From contig CANJPY010000031.1 in assembly GCA_947476255.1 (NCBI GenBank), positions 1 to 48,861 of the forward strand: DNA of 48,861 nucleotides, given 5' to 3'. Both the position numbers and the translations under genes were made by a program. The notes under the pieces were generated by a model. It saw only the letters and a list, made by a program, of their open reading frames with translations. It was not told where the DNA came from and did no database searches. Below, one piece after another: positions 27,787 through 36,963 of this stretch (the stretch's first letter is position 1; each line of letters opens with the position of its first letter). This DNA is from Chthoniobacteraceae bacterium (GTDB lineage: Bacteria > Verrucomicrobiota > Verrucomicrobiia > Chthoniobacterales > Chthoniobacteraceae).

Positions 27787-29193
27787 TCATGAAGCGTCGG
27801 TGAACGGTCCCGCATTCAACAATGCCGGTGCGTGTCTGACCTGTGCTCCATCGAGTTGTGTGATTCGGGTGTTTTCCTGCAGGGACATGGCCGCGGCAAC
27901 GCCGGCTGCCTCGCCCATCGCCATCGCGGTGACAGTGACTCGCGTCGAGGCGTGGGCGCCCCGTGTTGCAGAGTGGCATCGGCCTGCGACGAGGAGGTTT
28001 GTGATTTTTTGAGGGACCAGCGAACGGAAGGGAATGTCGTAGGGTTCGGGCTGCACTTTTCTGGGGTCGAAGTCGTTGGCGCTGCCGGTCACGGTTTTGT
28101 TGGGTGAAGGTCCATGTACCAGCACCCTGTTGCGATGGCGTCCTCGAAGCGATGGCTGTTCATGAGGTCGTCTTCGTTTAAGACGTATTTGCCTATAATC
28201 CTGCGTGATTCGCGCACGCCGATCCAGGGATAGGCCTCTTGGAAATACGCTTCTGCGAAGGCGGGGACATCCTGTTTCCATGCGCGAAACATGGCATGCG
28301 CGTCCGCGCGGCCTTGCATCTCAGCACGTGTCAGGTCGGCGGCATTCGTGGGATCGGCCGGAACGCGGACGCCGTGGACGTAGATTTCGTTCTTTCCAAA
28401 AAGAAACATGACACCCGGTCCGTAGTAGTAGGGTAATTCGCCTCGCTGTTGGGCCTTTGCCAGAGCTTCACAGCACATGGTGCTGAGATTTGGCGTTTGT
28501 TGTACATTGCCGATCCGAAAATGGAGGGTCAGCGGTTGTACTTCCGCGTTTTTTTCAAACGGCGCGCCTGCCCATGCCGCTATGTCGGCGTCTCCGGTGC
28601 AGTGGATCACCACCTTTGGTTTGACGCTTACAAGGCCATCTTTATTTGCGAGAGTCACCGACTTGATACGATCTCCGTCGCGCTGGACTGCGCACGCAAA
28701 CGAATTGTACAGGACGGTGAGGTTTTGCTTTTGTTCAATTTTGCTTTTGTTCAAGAAAGAGCCAATCGAGAAGAAGTTTGAATTCAAAGGTGTTTGGGAT
28801 CGTCGGATTGTGTTTTGCGACAGTTTTAGCGTCGAGGGTGGTTACGCCTGATTTTGCGAGAAGTTCCAAGGCAATGCCGCGTACGACGATCCGATGGGTG
28901 GAGATGTGTGCAATGCCGTCAAAGTAGGGCAGGCCCACGCTGGTGATGATGCCTCCAGCAAAGGGCGCTTTTTCAACCAGAAGCACTTTGGCACCGGCAC
29001 GGGATGCCGCTAGAGCCTCTGCACTGCCGGCGCAACCGCCGCCGCAAACGAGCACATCGGGTTCACTGACAGGCGGCGGGGTTGCGTTTTTTCTCTGGTC
29101 CTCGGCAAGCAATGGCGTTGGTGCGGCAATGGCGGCGACACTAGCTGCGCTTCGTAGGAAACGACGTCTGGTTTGAAGAGGGGGCTGGTTCAT
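27787..29193 (-). pseudogene. Tat-exported FAD-dependent oxidoreductase, two frameshifts
   Basis: Joined across two frameshifts this encodes an FAD-dependent oxidoreductase of about 465 residues. It starts at 29193 with a twin-arginine signal (TRRRFLRSAASVAAIA). The FAD-binding DVLVCGGGCAGSAEALAASR follows, then VVIHCTGDADIAAWAG, and near the end NLLVAGRCHSATRGAHASTR and AMGEAAGVAAA, which match the family's C-terminal FAD contacts. The first disruption is a perfect 16-bp tandem duplication (28723-28754) that shifts the frame. The second is a one-base loss near 28100, in the codons after DLHP. Everything else is well conserved, so the damage is recent or due to sequencing. Confidence 0.85.
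28723..28754. repeat. 16-bp perfect tandem duplication inside a coding region
   Basis: The unit ttttgcttttgttcaa occurs twice back to back (28723-28738 and 28739-28754). Sixteen is not a multiple of three, so the second copy shifts the oxidoreductase reading frame. Removing one copy joins the two halves as LEQKQNLTVLYNS without a gap. Confidence 0.95.
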
Positions 29194-29475
29194 AAAACGG
29201 CTCGGGACACGCATCGAGGCGCGGGTTCTTGCGGCGGAATATATCAGAAGCACAATCACAATAACGTCCACGGTTCTTGGGCGTTGTTTTTCGGGAGGCC
29301 CGTGTGAATAAGCTCTAAAAACGAGCGAGGAATTTTACGGGAGCATGACGTTTGTCTCTACGCCGCATCGGCGTTGTGCTGCACGTTTCTGTGAAGGGCA
29401 GGGCATGCTTTCACGCATCCGCGACGATGCGGGTGAGGGGTGAGGGGTGAGGCCGATGGCACTTTTCGGAGGGGT

Positions 29476-30225
29476 TTAAAAGCGCTCGTCATGCCAGCAG
29501 CTGCCACGCTGGTCCAAGTCTGACTTGATAAATGCGACCATTTTTGTGGCGTCGTCGCGGAACAGTGTTTTGTAAAGCGGCGAAGGGAGCACGGAACTCC
29601 AAGTATCGGCTTGGAGATGTTTGAGGAATGGCAGAAGCCATTGTTTCAAGGCAGACCGGCGCAGGGGTTTCCGGATGGATGCAAATTCCTCGTAGCAAGG
29701 CCACTTGTTCAAAAGGTCTACGAGGCGTTGCAGCGAGGAAAGGGCGACGGAATCAAGGACCAAATAGCCGCCTAGTCTGAGGAGGCGTGTGGCGTAAAAG
29801 CAATCAACGAGGGCATGATCGAAAGTGTGCCAGCCGTTTACGAGGACCAAGTCGAACTGCGCTTCCTCTCTTTGGAGGAGTTCTGGGAGCGCAAATTCTG
29901 ATTTTTTTTCAATCAGGTCGAAGGAATCCAATCCAGCGGTGTCCAAGTTTGTAATGCCCACGCCATCCCAGTGCGTGTTTTGGTGCGGATCAATGATGGT
30001 ATGCCACGCATTTTCACGGTCTTCGGTGGCGGCGCAAATGTGGAGGGAGGAAAGGCCCTGGGCGCACCCTATTTCGAGAGTTTTCGCGACGGCGGCATCC
30101 GCTCTGATGAGGTTGTACAAAAACATGCCTTCCAGTCGTTTCTGGGGACAAAGGAGTTTGTGGGTTTTTCCGCTTCTGCCCGTGACTGTTCCTGTCCGCT
30201 GGATTGTTTCGATCACTTTGTGCAT
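29476..30225 (-). CDS. Class I SAM-dependent methyltransferase
   Basis: A 249-aa protein from the chosen ATG at 30225. It carries the SAM-binding motif LEIGCAQGLSSLHI near residue 45, an acidic IIDPHQ strand end and the FDLVLVNGWHTFDHALVD segment, the pattern of Methyltransf_24-type enzymes. The substrate is not known. The frame is open up to 30516, but that would overlap the divergent rhomboid gene. The ATG at 30225 has a good ribosome-binding site (GGAGGAAGG) about 10-14 bases upstream, which decides the start. The C-terminal 80 residues are basic and Trp-rich. Confidence 0.75.
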   Translation of the reverse strand: MHKVIETIQRTGTVTGRSGKTHKLLCPQKRLEGMFLYNLIRADAAVAKTLEIGCAQGLSSLHICAATEDRENAWHTIIDPHQNTHWDGVGITNLDTAGLDSFDLIEKKSEFALPELLQREEAQFDLVLVNGWHTFDHALVDCFYATRLLRLGGYLVLDSVALSSLQRLVDLLNKWPCYEEFASIRKPLRRSALKQWLLPFLKHLQADTWSSVLPSPLYKTLFRDDATKMVAFIKSDLDQRGSCWHDERF

Positions 30226-30337
30226 GCCTTTGTGCCCTTCCTCCACAACGGAATCGGATCTAAAATTGTAAAAGACTCCAGCTTGCAAGGAATCTAGCGT
30301 TTCACCGGAGGGGGGTGTCTGTGTAGAAGAGGCGGTT

Positions 30338-31258
30338 GTGGCTGATGCTTCTGAAGAGAAAGATAATTTTGGTGTTGTTTTACGGGTGTTTCCAAAACTC
30401 GTGGAAGCGCGCGAGCGCGGGCTTGTGTTGGCGGCCGCTGCCGTGACCCATGTTATCGAGAGGGACTGTGACACATGGATTTTAAAAGTTGCACCCGAGG
30501 ATTTTGAGTTGGCCAATGCGGAAATGGCGGCTTATGACGCCGAGTTGGGCGCGCGCGGGCCCTTGGAGAGGGCGTTTGTTTCTCCCAAGGTGGCCTATTG
30601 GTCAGTGCCTTTGGTGGCAATGATCATGGTCGGGTTTGCCGTTGCGCAGGCGGAACGGGGTGATTCATGGAGGGAGGCAGGGGTGGCGTCCTCGGAACTG
30701 GTGGTGGGCCGTGGCGAATGGTGGAGGACGGTTACGGCACTGACGCTGCATGGGGATGTGCCGCATGTTTTGGCGAATTTGAGTTCGGGTTTGGTTTTTG
30801 GCGCGCTCTTGTTTGCTGCGTTCGGGCAGGGGTTGGCTTGGTTGTTGATTTTAATCTGCGGAGCATTGGGGAATGCCTTGAATATGTGGGTTTGTTTCCC
30901 GCAACCGTATCGCAGTTTGGGGGCATCGACCGCGGTTTTCGGAGCGTTGGGGTTGCTCGTTGGCGACGCCTTGGGACGCTTGCTGCGGCACAGGGAGGGG
31001 CGTTCCTGGTGGGTGTGGGTGCTTCCGTTGGGCGCAGGAGTGGCCCTGCTTGCCTTTTTAGGGGCCGGGGAAGGCAAAGCCAATGTCGATGTGCTCGGGC
31101 ATTTGTGGGGCTTTGCGGTAGGGCTGCCGGCAGGGGCGGGTGTGTCTCTTTTGACTCCCGATCCCAATGGCGCGAAGCTCCAGGGGTTGTGTGGTGTGGC
31201 GGCCCTCGCTCTCCTTGCACTCGCATGGGGGTTCGCGTGCGCGCACGGCGCCTGTTGA
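30338..31258 (+). CDS. Rhomboid-family intramembrane serine protease
   Basis: A 306-aa membrane protein with a cytoplasmic N-terminal domain of about 85 residues and about six transmembrane segments. The rhomboid landmarks are the HGDVPHVLANL segment (H138, H143, N147), catalytic S197 in GASTAVFG and catalytic H255 in VLGHLWGF. It would cleave substrates within the membrane. The start is a GTG at 30338, preceded by an A/G-rich stretch (agaagagg). It is divergent from the methyltransferase gene with about 110 bp between them and ends 58 bp before ileS. Confidence 0.88.
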   Translation: MADASEEKDNFGVVLRVFPKLVEARERGLVLAAAAVTHVIERDCDTWILKVAPEDFELANAEMAAYDAELGARGPLERAFVSPKVAYWSVPLVAMIMVGFAVAQAERGDSWREAGVASSELVVGRGEWWRTVTALTLHGDVPHVLANLSSGLVFGALLFAAFGQGLAWLLILICGALGNALNMWVCFPQPYRSLGASTAVFGALGLLVGDALGRLLRHREGRSWWVWVLPLGAGVALLAFLGAGEGKANVDVLGHLWGFAVGLPAGAGVSLLTPDPNGAKLQGLCGVAALALLALAWGFACAHGAC

Positions 31259-31316
31259 CCATGTTGTTTTTGCCGTTTACTCTCCATCCCCCCGCTTCAA
31301 TTCGCCCCTTCTTGAC

Positions 31317-34106
31317 ATGAGCCAGAATTACAAAGACACCCTTTTACTTCCAAAAACCGATTTTCCGATGAAGGCGGATTTGGTGAAGCGGGAACCCGAA
31401 CGTCTCAAGGCATGGGAAGAGAAGGGGTTGTACCGGCAGGTCTTGGAGGCCCGCAAAGGGTTTCCGACTTTTATTTTGCACGACGGTCCTCCGTTCGCGA
31501 ACGGGGATGTGCATATGGGAACGGCGCTGAACAAGGTCCTCAAGGATCTCATTGTGAAATCGCGCAGCATGGCGGGGTATAGCGCTCCTTTTGTTCCGGG
31601 GTGGGACTGTCACGGCTTGCCCATTGAGTTCAAGGTGGTCAAGCAGGCGCAGGGGCTTGCTCCGGCCGAAGTGCGCCGTCGTTCGGCGGAGTACGCCCTG
31701 AAGTACATTGATATTCAGCGTGGCCAGTTCAAGCGCCTGGGGGTTTTGGGGGCGTGGGAGCAGCCTTATCTGACGATGGATGCCGCGTATGAGGCGGATG
31801 TTTTGCGGTCCTTTGCCGGCTTGTTGGAAAAGGGGCTCGTTTACCAGAGCAAGAAGCCTGTGTATTGGAGTACTGGAGCCCAAACCGCTCTGGCGGAGGC
31901 CGAAGTGGAGTACGCTGACAGGGAGGACCCTGCCATTTTCGTAGAGTTCCCACTCGTCACCGGACCGCTGGCCGGACAAGCCTCCATGGTGATATGGACG
32001 ACCACTCCGTGGACGCTGCCAGCCAATGTCGGGATCGCCTTGCATCCGAGGGAACGCTATTTGGTGGAGCGTTTTCAGGTTGCCGGTCGGGAGCGCACGC
32101 TGGTGGTTGCGGAAAAACTGAGGGACGCTTTTATCGCAGCAACGGGCGCTGTGCCGGTGGAAGGCGCGGCGCCGCTCACTTATACCGGAGCTCTTGCGGA
32201 CCTGGCTGATGCAGGTCTTCCCGCCGGAGTTGTGGGGTGTTTGAAGGGAAGCGAGTTGGCAGGAGGTGAGGCCCAGCATCCATTTTTGCCGCGGACGTCC
32301 CGTTTGATTACGGCTGAGTTTGTCACAACGGATTCGGGCACGGGCCAGGTGCATGTGGCTCCGGGGCACGGAGCGGACGACTACAATGCGGGAATGCAGA
32401 ACGGACTGCCTGTGCTTTCTCCAGTGGATGATCACGGGAGACTGACCGCTGATGCGGGAGTACCGGCGTGGGAGGGGATCAATGTTTTTGACGCCAACAA
32501 GCTTGTGGTCGCACATCTTGCGGATCTGGGACTTCTTGTGGGCGAACAGGTTTACAAACACAGCTATCCGCACTGCTGGCGCTCTAAAACCCCCATTGTG
32601 TTTCGAGCGGTGGAGCAGCTTTTCATCCGGGTTGACGCGATTCGTGCGGAGGCGTTGCAGGCAATCAACGGCGTGGAATGGGTGCCGCATTGGGGCAGAA
32701 CGCGGATGGGAGGCACCGTCGAAGCGCGGGCCGACTGGTGTATTTCGAGGCAGCGGACCTGGGGGGTGCCTGTTCCCGTATTCTATACGGCGGAGGGTGT
32801 TCCGCTTTTGGATGCAGGCACCGCTCGGAAGGTGGCCGATATCGTAGAGGCTCGTGGAACCAATGTATGGTTCGAACAGGACGACGCCTGGTGGTGCGGT
32901 GAATTGGGGCTTCCAGCAGGAACGATGCGGCGGATGGATACGTTGGATGTGTGGATCGACTCCGGTGTGTCACATCAGGCCGTGCTTCGGAGGCACCCCG
33001 AGTTGCATTTCCCCGCAGACGTTTACATTGAAGCCACGGACCAGCATCGTGGCTGGTTTCAATCGTCGCTTTTGACGTCGGTCGCTCTTACGGGAAAAGC
33101 GCCCTACAAGACTGTGATTACACACGGGTTTGTGGTGGATAAAGACACGCGCAAGAAGGTGTCGAAGTCGGCACAAGGCACGTATGTGAAGCCCATGGAC
33201 GCGGCGCACTTCGTGGACAAGTACGGCGCTGATGTTGTACGGCTGTGGGCTTCCAGTGTGGAGTTTACACATGAAGTTCCGTTCTCTGAAGAGAGTTTCG
33301 CGCTCCTCACGGACGCGTACCGGCAGTTCCGCAATGTTCTGCGGATCCTTCTCGCGAATCTGCATGATATGCCTGAGCAGGGAGCCTCCCTGGAGGGAAT
33401 GACGACCGTGGACCGCTGGCTTCTGAGCCGCCTGCAGACGGTGATTGCGCAGTGCCGCGAGGCGTATGACGCCTACGATTTCCGCAAGGTATTCCAGACA
33501 CTGAATCAGTTTTGCACCGTTGATTTGTCGTCGTTGTACGTCGACATCACCAAGAACCGCCTGTACTGCGACCACGCCGACTCTCCCAAGCGGCGTGCCA
33601 CGCAGGGTGTCATGGCGTTGGCTTTCGATGCTGTGTGCCGCCTGCTCGCGCCCATTTTGGTCTATACCGCCGACGAGGCTTGGGAACATGCGGGATGGAC
33701 GGGATCTGTGCATCTGTCGATGTTTCCAGACGCTGATTCTTCACTGCGCGACGAGGCTGCGGAAAAGCGGTTTGAGCAGTGGTTGGGATTGAGGGCGGTG
33801 ATTGCCCAGGCGCTTGAACCCGCGCGCCAGCAAAAGATCATAGGCAACGCACAAGAGGCTGAAGTGCATCTCGAAATTCATGATGACGAGGTGTTAGCGT
33901 CGACCGTGGGAATGGAGGCAGAGCTTGAGGAAGTGCTCATTCTCAGTCACCTCGAAATCCGAAAGGGAGAGGTAACGGTGGCTCGGGTGAGTCGGAATCA
34001 AGATCCGAAGTGCGCGCGTTGTTGGCGGCACAAGCCAGAGGTGGGACGCTCTGTGGTGTTTCCAGAGCTTTGTGACCCTTGTCAGAGCGTCATGGCCAGC
34101 GTATGA
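31317..34106 (+). CDS. ileS: Isoleucyl-tRNA synthetase
   Basis: IleRS (929 aa) charges tRNA-Ile in the cytoplasm. The class I signature is ANGDVHMGT with H66-M67-G68-T69 in place of HIGH, and the KMSKS loop reads KVSKS (614-618). The CP1 editing domain lies at about 180-400 (TTPWTLPANVG), GWDCHGLP and the WISSR-like WCISRQRTWGVP segment are present, and the C-terminus carries a zinc-binding CARCW...CDPC motif. Length fits bacterial IleRS. I use the ATG at 31317; a longer frame from 31167 overlaps the rhomboid gene. The stop overlaps the lspA start (ATGA), so the two are coupled. Confidence 0.97.
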   Translation: MSQNYKDTLLLPKTDFPMKADLVKREPERLKAWEEKGLYRQVLEARKGFPTFILHDGPPFANGDVHMGTALNKVLKDLIVKSRSMAGYSAPFVPGWDCHGLPIEFKVVKQAQGLAPAEVRRRSAEYALKYIDIQRGQFKRLGVLGAWEQPYLTMDAAYEADVLRSFAGLLEKGLVYQSKKPVYWSTGAQTALAEAEVEYADREDPAIFVEFPLVTGPLAGQASMVIWTTTPWTLPANVGIALHPRERYLVERFQVAGRERTLVVAEKLRDAFIAATGAVPVEGAAPLTYTGALADLADAGLPAGVVGCLKGSELAGGEAQHPFLPRTSRLITAEFVTTDSGTGQVHVAPGHGADDYNAGMQNGLPVLSPVDDHGRLTADAGVPAWEGINVFDANKLVVAHLADLGLLVGEQVYKHSYPHCWRSKTPIVFRAVEQLFIRVDAIRAEALQAINGVEWVPHWGRTRMGGTVEARADWCISRQRTWGVPVPVFYTAEGVPLLDAGTARKVADIVEARGTNVWFEQDDAWWCGELGLPAGTMRRMDTLDVWIDSGVSHQAVLRRHPELHFPADVYIEATDQHRGWFQSSLLTSVALTGKAPYKTVITHGFVVDKDTRKKVSKSAQGTYVKPMDAAHFVDKYGADVVRLWASSVEFTHEVPFSEESFALLTDAYRQFRNVLRILLANLHDMPEQGASLEGMTTVDRWLLSRLQTVIAQCREAYDAYDFRKVFQTLNQFCTVDLSSLYVDITKNRLYCDHADSPKRRATQGVMALAFDAVCRLLAPILVYTADEAWEHAGWTGSVHLSMFPDADSSLRDEAAEKRFEQWLGLRAVIAQALEPARQQKIIGNAQEAEVHLEIHDDEVLASTVGMEAELEEVLILSHLEIRKGEVTVARVSRNQDPKCARCWRHKPEVGRSVVFPELCDPCQSVMASV

Positions 34107-34705
34107 AGGACACGCAGCCAACTTCCGGAGAGCCGCCTGCCTCCGGAGCTTCCAATACAAGTGCATCGGCGTTAAAATGCTGCAGTGGAGCGTGGTTTGC
34201 CGCAGCAGGCTTGGTGGTGGTTCTTTACGCCCTTGATCAGGCCACGAAGTTGTGGACTGCGGGGTTGCAAGCACCTTGGGCTGCAGGGTTGCAACTTCAG
34301 ACTCATGTTGAGCTGGGGGAACAGATACCGGTGATTCCAGGGGTGTTTCACTGGGTGCATTTCAGCAACACGGGGGCGGCGTTTGGAGTCCTGCAGGACA
34401 ACAATCGTTTTTTTATTGGGCTTTCCATTTCCGCATTCGTCGGGTTGTTGTGGGCGCTGAAGCGAAATCTTTTTCCAGGAAAACTCAATATTCTGGCGGT
34501 GTTGCTTCTGCTCTCTGGAATTTTAGGGAACTTCACGGATCGTCTTCTGCATGGCTATGTTGTGGATTTTTTGCTGTTTGATTTTGGCTTTCCTCCCTTC
34601 AATCCATGGCCTGCCTTTAACGTGGCCGACAGTTGCATCTGCGTGGCCGTGGTGTTGCTTTTGATTGTGTCCTTCCGCGAAGCGCGTGAGGCAAAGCGAA
34701 ATTAG
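34103..34705 (+). CDS. lspA: Lipoprotein signal peptidase (signal peptidase II)
   Basis: LspA (200 aa) removes signal peptides from lipidated prolipoproteins in the inner membrane. Four transmembrane segments are visible, with the conserved NTGAAFG, GNFTDR, VVDF (catalytic D155) and FNVADS (catalytic D176). The N-terminal 25 residues are a polar Ser/Thr/Pro-rich extension unusual for the family. The ATG at 34103 overlaps the ileS stop by 4 bp. The ileS-lspA pairing is common across bacteria. A small hairpin (34709-34726) follows the stop. Confidence 0.96.
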   Translation: MKDTQPTSGEPPASGASNTSASALKCCSGAWFAAAGLVVVLYALDQATKLWTAGLQAPWAAGLQLQTHVELGEQIPVIPGVFHWVHFSNTGAAFGVLQDNNRFFIGLSISAFVGLLWALKRNLFPGKLNILAVLLLLSGILGNFTDRLLHGYVVDFLLFDFGFPPFNPWPAFNVADSCICVAVVLLLIVSFREAREAKRN

Positions 34706-34860
34706 GGTGCAACACGGAGGTGTTGCTCCCCATGGCGGCGGGGAATCCCGTGGAATATCGGCCTTTTAAAAGTTGCGCGTTCGGGGGGCTGTTGTTTTGG
34801 GAGCGGCGTTTGGATTCCGATTGACGCAAGCGGGTTCCTGGGCCGAAGTAGCCTTTGTTT

Positions 34861-35487
34861 ATGAAACTGTTGCCCCTTCTTTTAACCCTCGTTTTTCCGT
34901 TCGCTGCGGTGGCAGCTGACGACGCCGGCTTTATCCCTCTCTTTAATGGCAAAGACATTGGAGACTGGAAGGTCAGTGACAAGCCCGGTACGTTTTCCGT
35001 CGAGAACGGAGTCCTCGTGGTCAACGGAAATCGGTCCCACTTATTTTACAACGGGCCGGTGCAGAACCACGATTTCAAGAATTTCCATCTGCGCGTGGAG
35101 TTGCAAACCTTTCCCAATGCCAACTCGGGGGTGTATTTCCACACTGAGTTTCAGGAAACGGGCTGGCCGCAAAAAGGATTTGAGACCCAGGTCAACAACA
35201 CCCACGGCGACCCTAAGAAGACAGCCGGTCTCTACAACATCAAAGACAATTTCACGGCTCCGGCGGAGGACAAGAAATGGTTCGTGTTGGAGGTGATTGT
35301 GGAGAACAAGCACATTGTCACCAAGGTGGACGGAAAGGTGATCACTGATTTTACAGAACCTGATCCTGCGACGCCACCCGCCAACAACCCCATGCGTGTG
35401 TTGTCCCACGGTACCTTTGCAATTCAGGGGCATGACCCCGGCAGCCGCGTGGAATATCGGAAAATCGAAGTCAAACCATTGCCCTGA
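34861..35487 (+). CDS. Secreted DUF1080 (3-keto-disaccharide hydrolase-like) protein
   Basis: A 208-aa protein from the ATG at 34861 with a signal peptide (MKLLPLLLTLVFPFAAVAA), followed by one DUF1080 domain covering the rest. Family landmarks are the opening FIPLFNGKDIGDWK, NSGVYFHTEF, FETQVNN, KKWFVLEVIVENKHI and the closing FAIQGHDPGSRVEYRKIEV. The family has a concanavalin-like jelly-roll fold and some members hydrolyse 3-keto-glycosides. It is probably periplasmic. A TTG 6 bp upstream is in frame, but the ATG is preferred. A strong hairpin lies 90 bp downstream. Confidence 0.9.
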   Translation: MKLLPLLLTLVFPFAAVAADDAGFIPLFNGKDIGDWKVSDKPGTFSVENGVLVVNGNRSHLFYNGPVQNHDFKNFHLRVELQTFPNANSGVYFHTEFQETGWPQKGFETQVNNTHGDPKKTAGLYNIKDNFTAPAEDKKWFVLEVIVENKHIVTKVDGKVITDFTEPDPATPPANNPMRVLSHGTFAIQGHDPGSRVEYRKIEVKPLP

Positions 35488-35577
35488 GGGCAGACGGAAA
35501 GGGAGGCAACCGGCGTGTTTCCTCCCCGCTGAAGACTCAGCGCCAGGGCCGCTTTCTTCTGCGCTGTAATTCATTTT

Positions 35578-35611
35578 TGAGGCAGGTCTCCAGTCTCGGA
35601 GGCCTGCCTCA
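35578..35611. terminator. Strong hairpin between convergent genes
   Basis: A 14-bp perfectly paired stem (35578-35591 with 35598-35611, one G-T pair) closes a 6-base loop. It lies between the convergent DUF1080 and DUF4337 genes and could stop transcription from both sides. The T-tract on the plus side is weak (gtacgtttta), so intrinsic termination is plausible, not certain. Confidence 0.65.
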
Positions 35612-35651
35612 GTACGTTTTAGGGAAGCACCTTTGCGGGCTTTGAAACGTC

Positions 35652-36251
35652 TCAGGAAAGAAGTTTGCTCAGGAACGGGATTTGGATGCCCCAGCCAAAG
35701 AAGCCTGCGAGGCCCATCAAGGCGCCAAAGATGACAAAGCCAAGGGAGAGAATAAAAAGCGACCTGCGGCGCACCAGGGCGGATACGCCCGAGAGGGCGA
35801 TGCCCACCGACATGGTGGCGTCTGAAAGATCAAATTGATCGTCCACTTTGTTGAGGTCGTCGTAGGTCGTCTGCCACGCTTCAGCCTTGGTTTTAATCTC
35901 GGCTTTTTCGGTCTCGTATTTGGTGACTTTGGCTTCGAACGCCGCGATTTTTTGATCCAAGTCGCGCATTGTTTCAGCGGACGCCGAGGAGGAAAGGAGT
36001 TTCAGGCTCCGAAGTTGCTCCAGAGTCCCTTCCGCGATGTGCTGTTTGGTGCTTTTAGCCTGGTAGTAAGACCACTCGTTAATTCTCCGCGCCTGTGCGT
36101 CCTGCATGGCCTGGTTGATGTTCCCGTCTTTCACATTTGTAAAAGCCATGAATGTGCCCGCCAGCGCAACGGTCAGCGAGATGGCCGTATTGAGTCCCGC
36201 GTCTTCGGCGCCGGCTTCTTTTTGGGATGGAGAGTCAAGGATTTCGCTCAT
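35652..36251 (-). CDS. DUF4337 family membrane protein
   Basis: A 199-aa protein with one N-terminal hydrophobic segment (about 22-38), a long charged central region likely to be a coiled coil (about 75-130), and two C-terminal transmembrane segments (about 145-190). The INEWSYYQAKSTKQ segment after the first membrane segment is typical of DUF4337. No function is known for the family. It lies 10 bp after the lipoate-ligase-like gene and is probably the last gene of that minus-strand operon. Confidence 0.8.
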   Translation of the reverse strand: MSEILDSPSQKEAGAEDAGLNTAISLTVALAGTFMAFTNVKDGNINQAMQDAQARRINEWSYYQAKSTKQHIAEGTLEQLRSLKLLSSSASAETMRDLDQKIAAFEAKVTKYETEKAEIKTKAEAWQTTYDDLNKVDDQFDLSDATMSVGIALSGVSALVRRRSLFILSLGFVIFGALMGLAGFFGWGIQIPFLSKLLS

Positions 36252-36261
36252 GGTAAAACAG

Positions 36262-36963
36262 TCAGGGGTTTGGTTTTTGACTTAAGGAAAGCGCCCTCTC
36301 CAGCATGTCGGTTGGCAGGGTGGTGGATTGAACGGTGCTCGCTAGAAGAGCCGCAAAATTTTGGGGACGAGGAAATTCCGAGGTTCCAATTTGGAGGCTT
36401 CCCTGGTGCAAAAGGCCTGCGCGTGATCGGCGCTGGCCGGCGCCCGCGATTTTACAACCCCTGGCCATAAGATCATCTGCTACAGGGTTCTCAAAGCAGG
36501 CACTGGAACGTTTTGGGGCGGTTTCACTCGCAGTTGTCACCTCGGGCAAGTTTTCCCGCAGGGCGTTTGCGAGCGCGCCATGAATGAGCCGATAGGATTC
36601 GCCGGGACGCACGGAGGCAAAAGGTTCAGTGCGCGGGACGATCAGAGAGTACGGGGCATCGTGGCCATGGAGGACCGTGCCGCCTCCCGTCCAGCGCCGT
36701 ACAATGGGAAGCGCGGGATGGCGTATTTGGGCCTCCGCCATGGACTCGAAGTAACCGATGGTGACACACGGCTGTGCCCAGCGATAGATGCGGAGAATGG
36801 GAAGGGCCGCGGATTCAAGCAGGACCCTGTCCACGGCCATTTGCAGGGAAGCTTCGCGCGGTTCTTGATCCTCGAGTAGTAGCAGGTGGGGAAAGAGGAG
36901 GAAAGGCTCCCGCCGCCCGGAGCCTACGCCGAGGGCGGCAGGGATTGCATTTTCGCCAGCCAT
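36262..36963 (-). CDS. Lipoate-protein ligase A / octanoyltransferase-like protein
   Basis: A 233-aa protein of the biotin/lipoate ligase fold. It has RRWTGGGTVLHG (residues 89-100), the binding-loop glycines, and GCKIAGAGQRRSR with the substrate-binding lysine K171. It probably attaches lipoate or octanoate to lipoyl domains; sequence alone does not separate ligase from transferase. The start at 36963 overlaps the 3' end of the AhbA/B-like gene by 40 bp; an upstream start at 37053 would overlap more. DUF4337 follows after 10 bp. Confidence 0.82.
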   Translation of the reverse strand: MAGENAIPAALGVGSGRREPFLLFPHLLLLEDQEPREASLQMAVDRVLLESAALPILRIYRWAQPCVTIGYFESMAEAQIRHPALPIVRRWTGGGTVLHGHDAPYSLIVPRTEPFASVRPGESYRLIHGALANALRENLPEVTTASETAPKRSSACFENPVADDLMARGCKIAGAGQRRSRAGLLHQGSLQIGTSEFPRPQNFAALLASTVQSTTLPTDMLERALSLSQKPNP

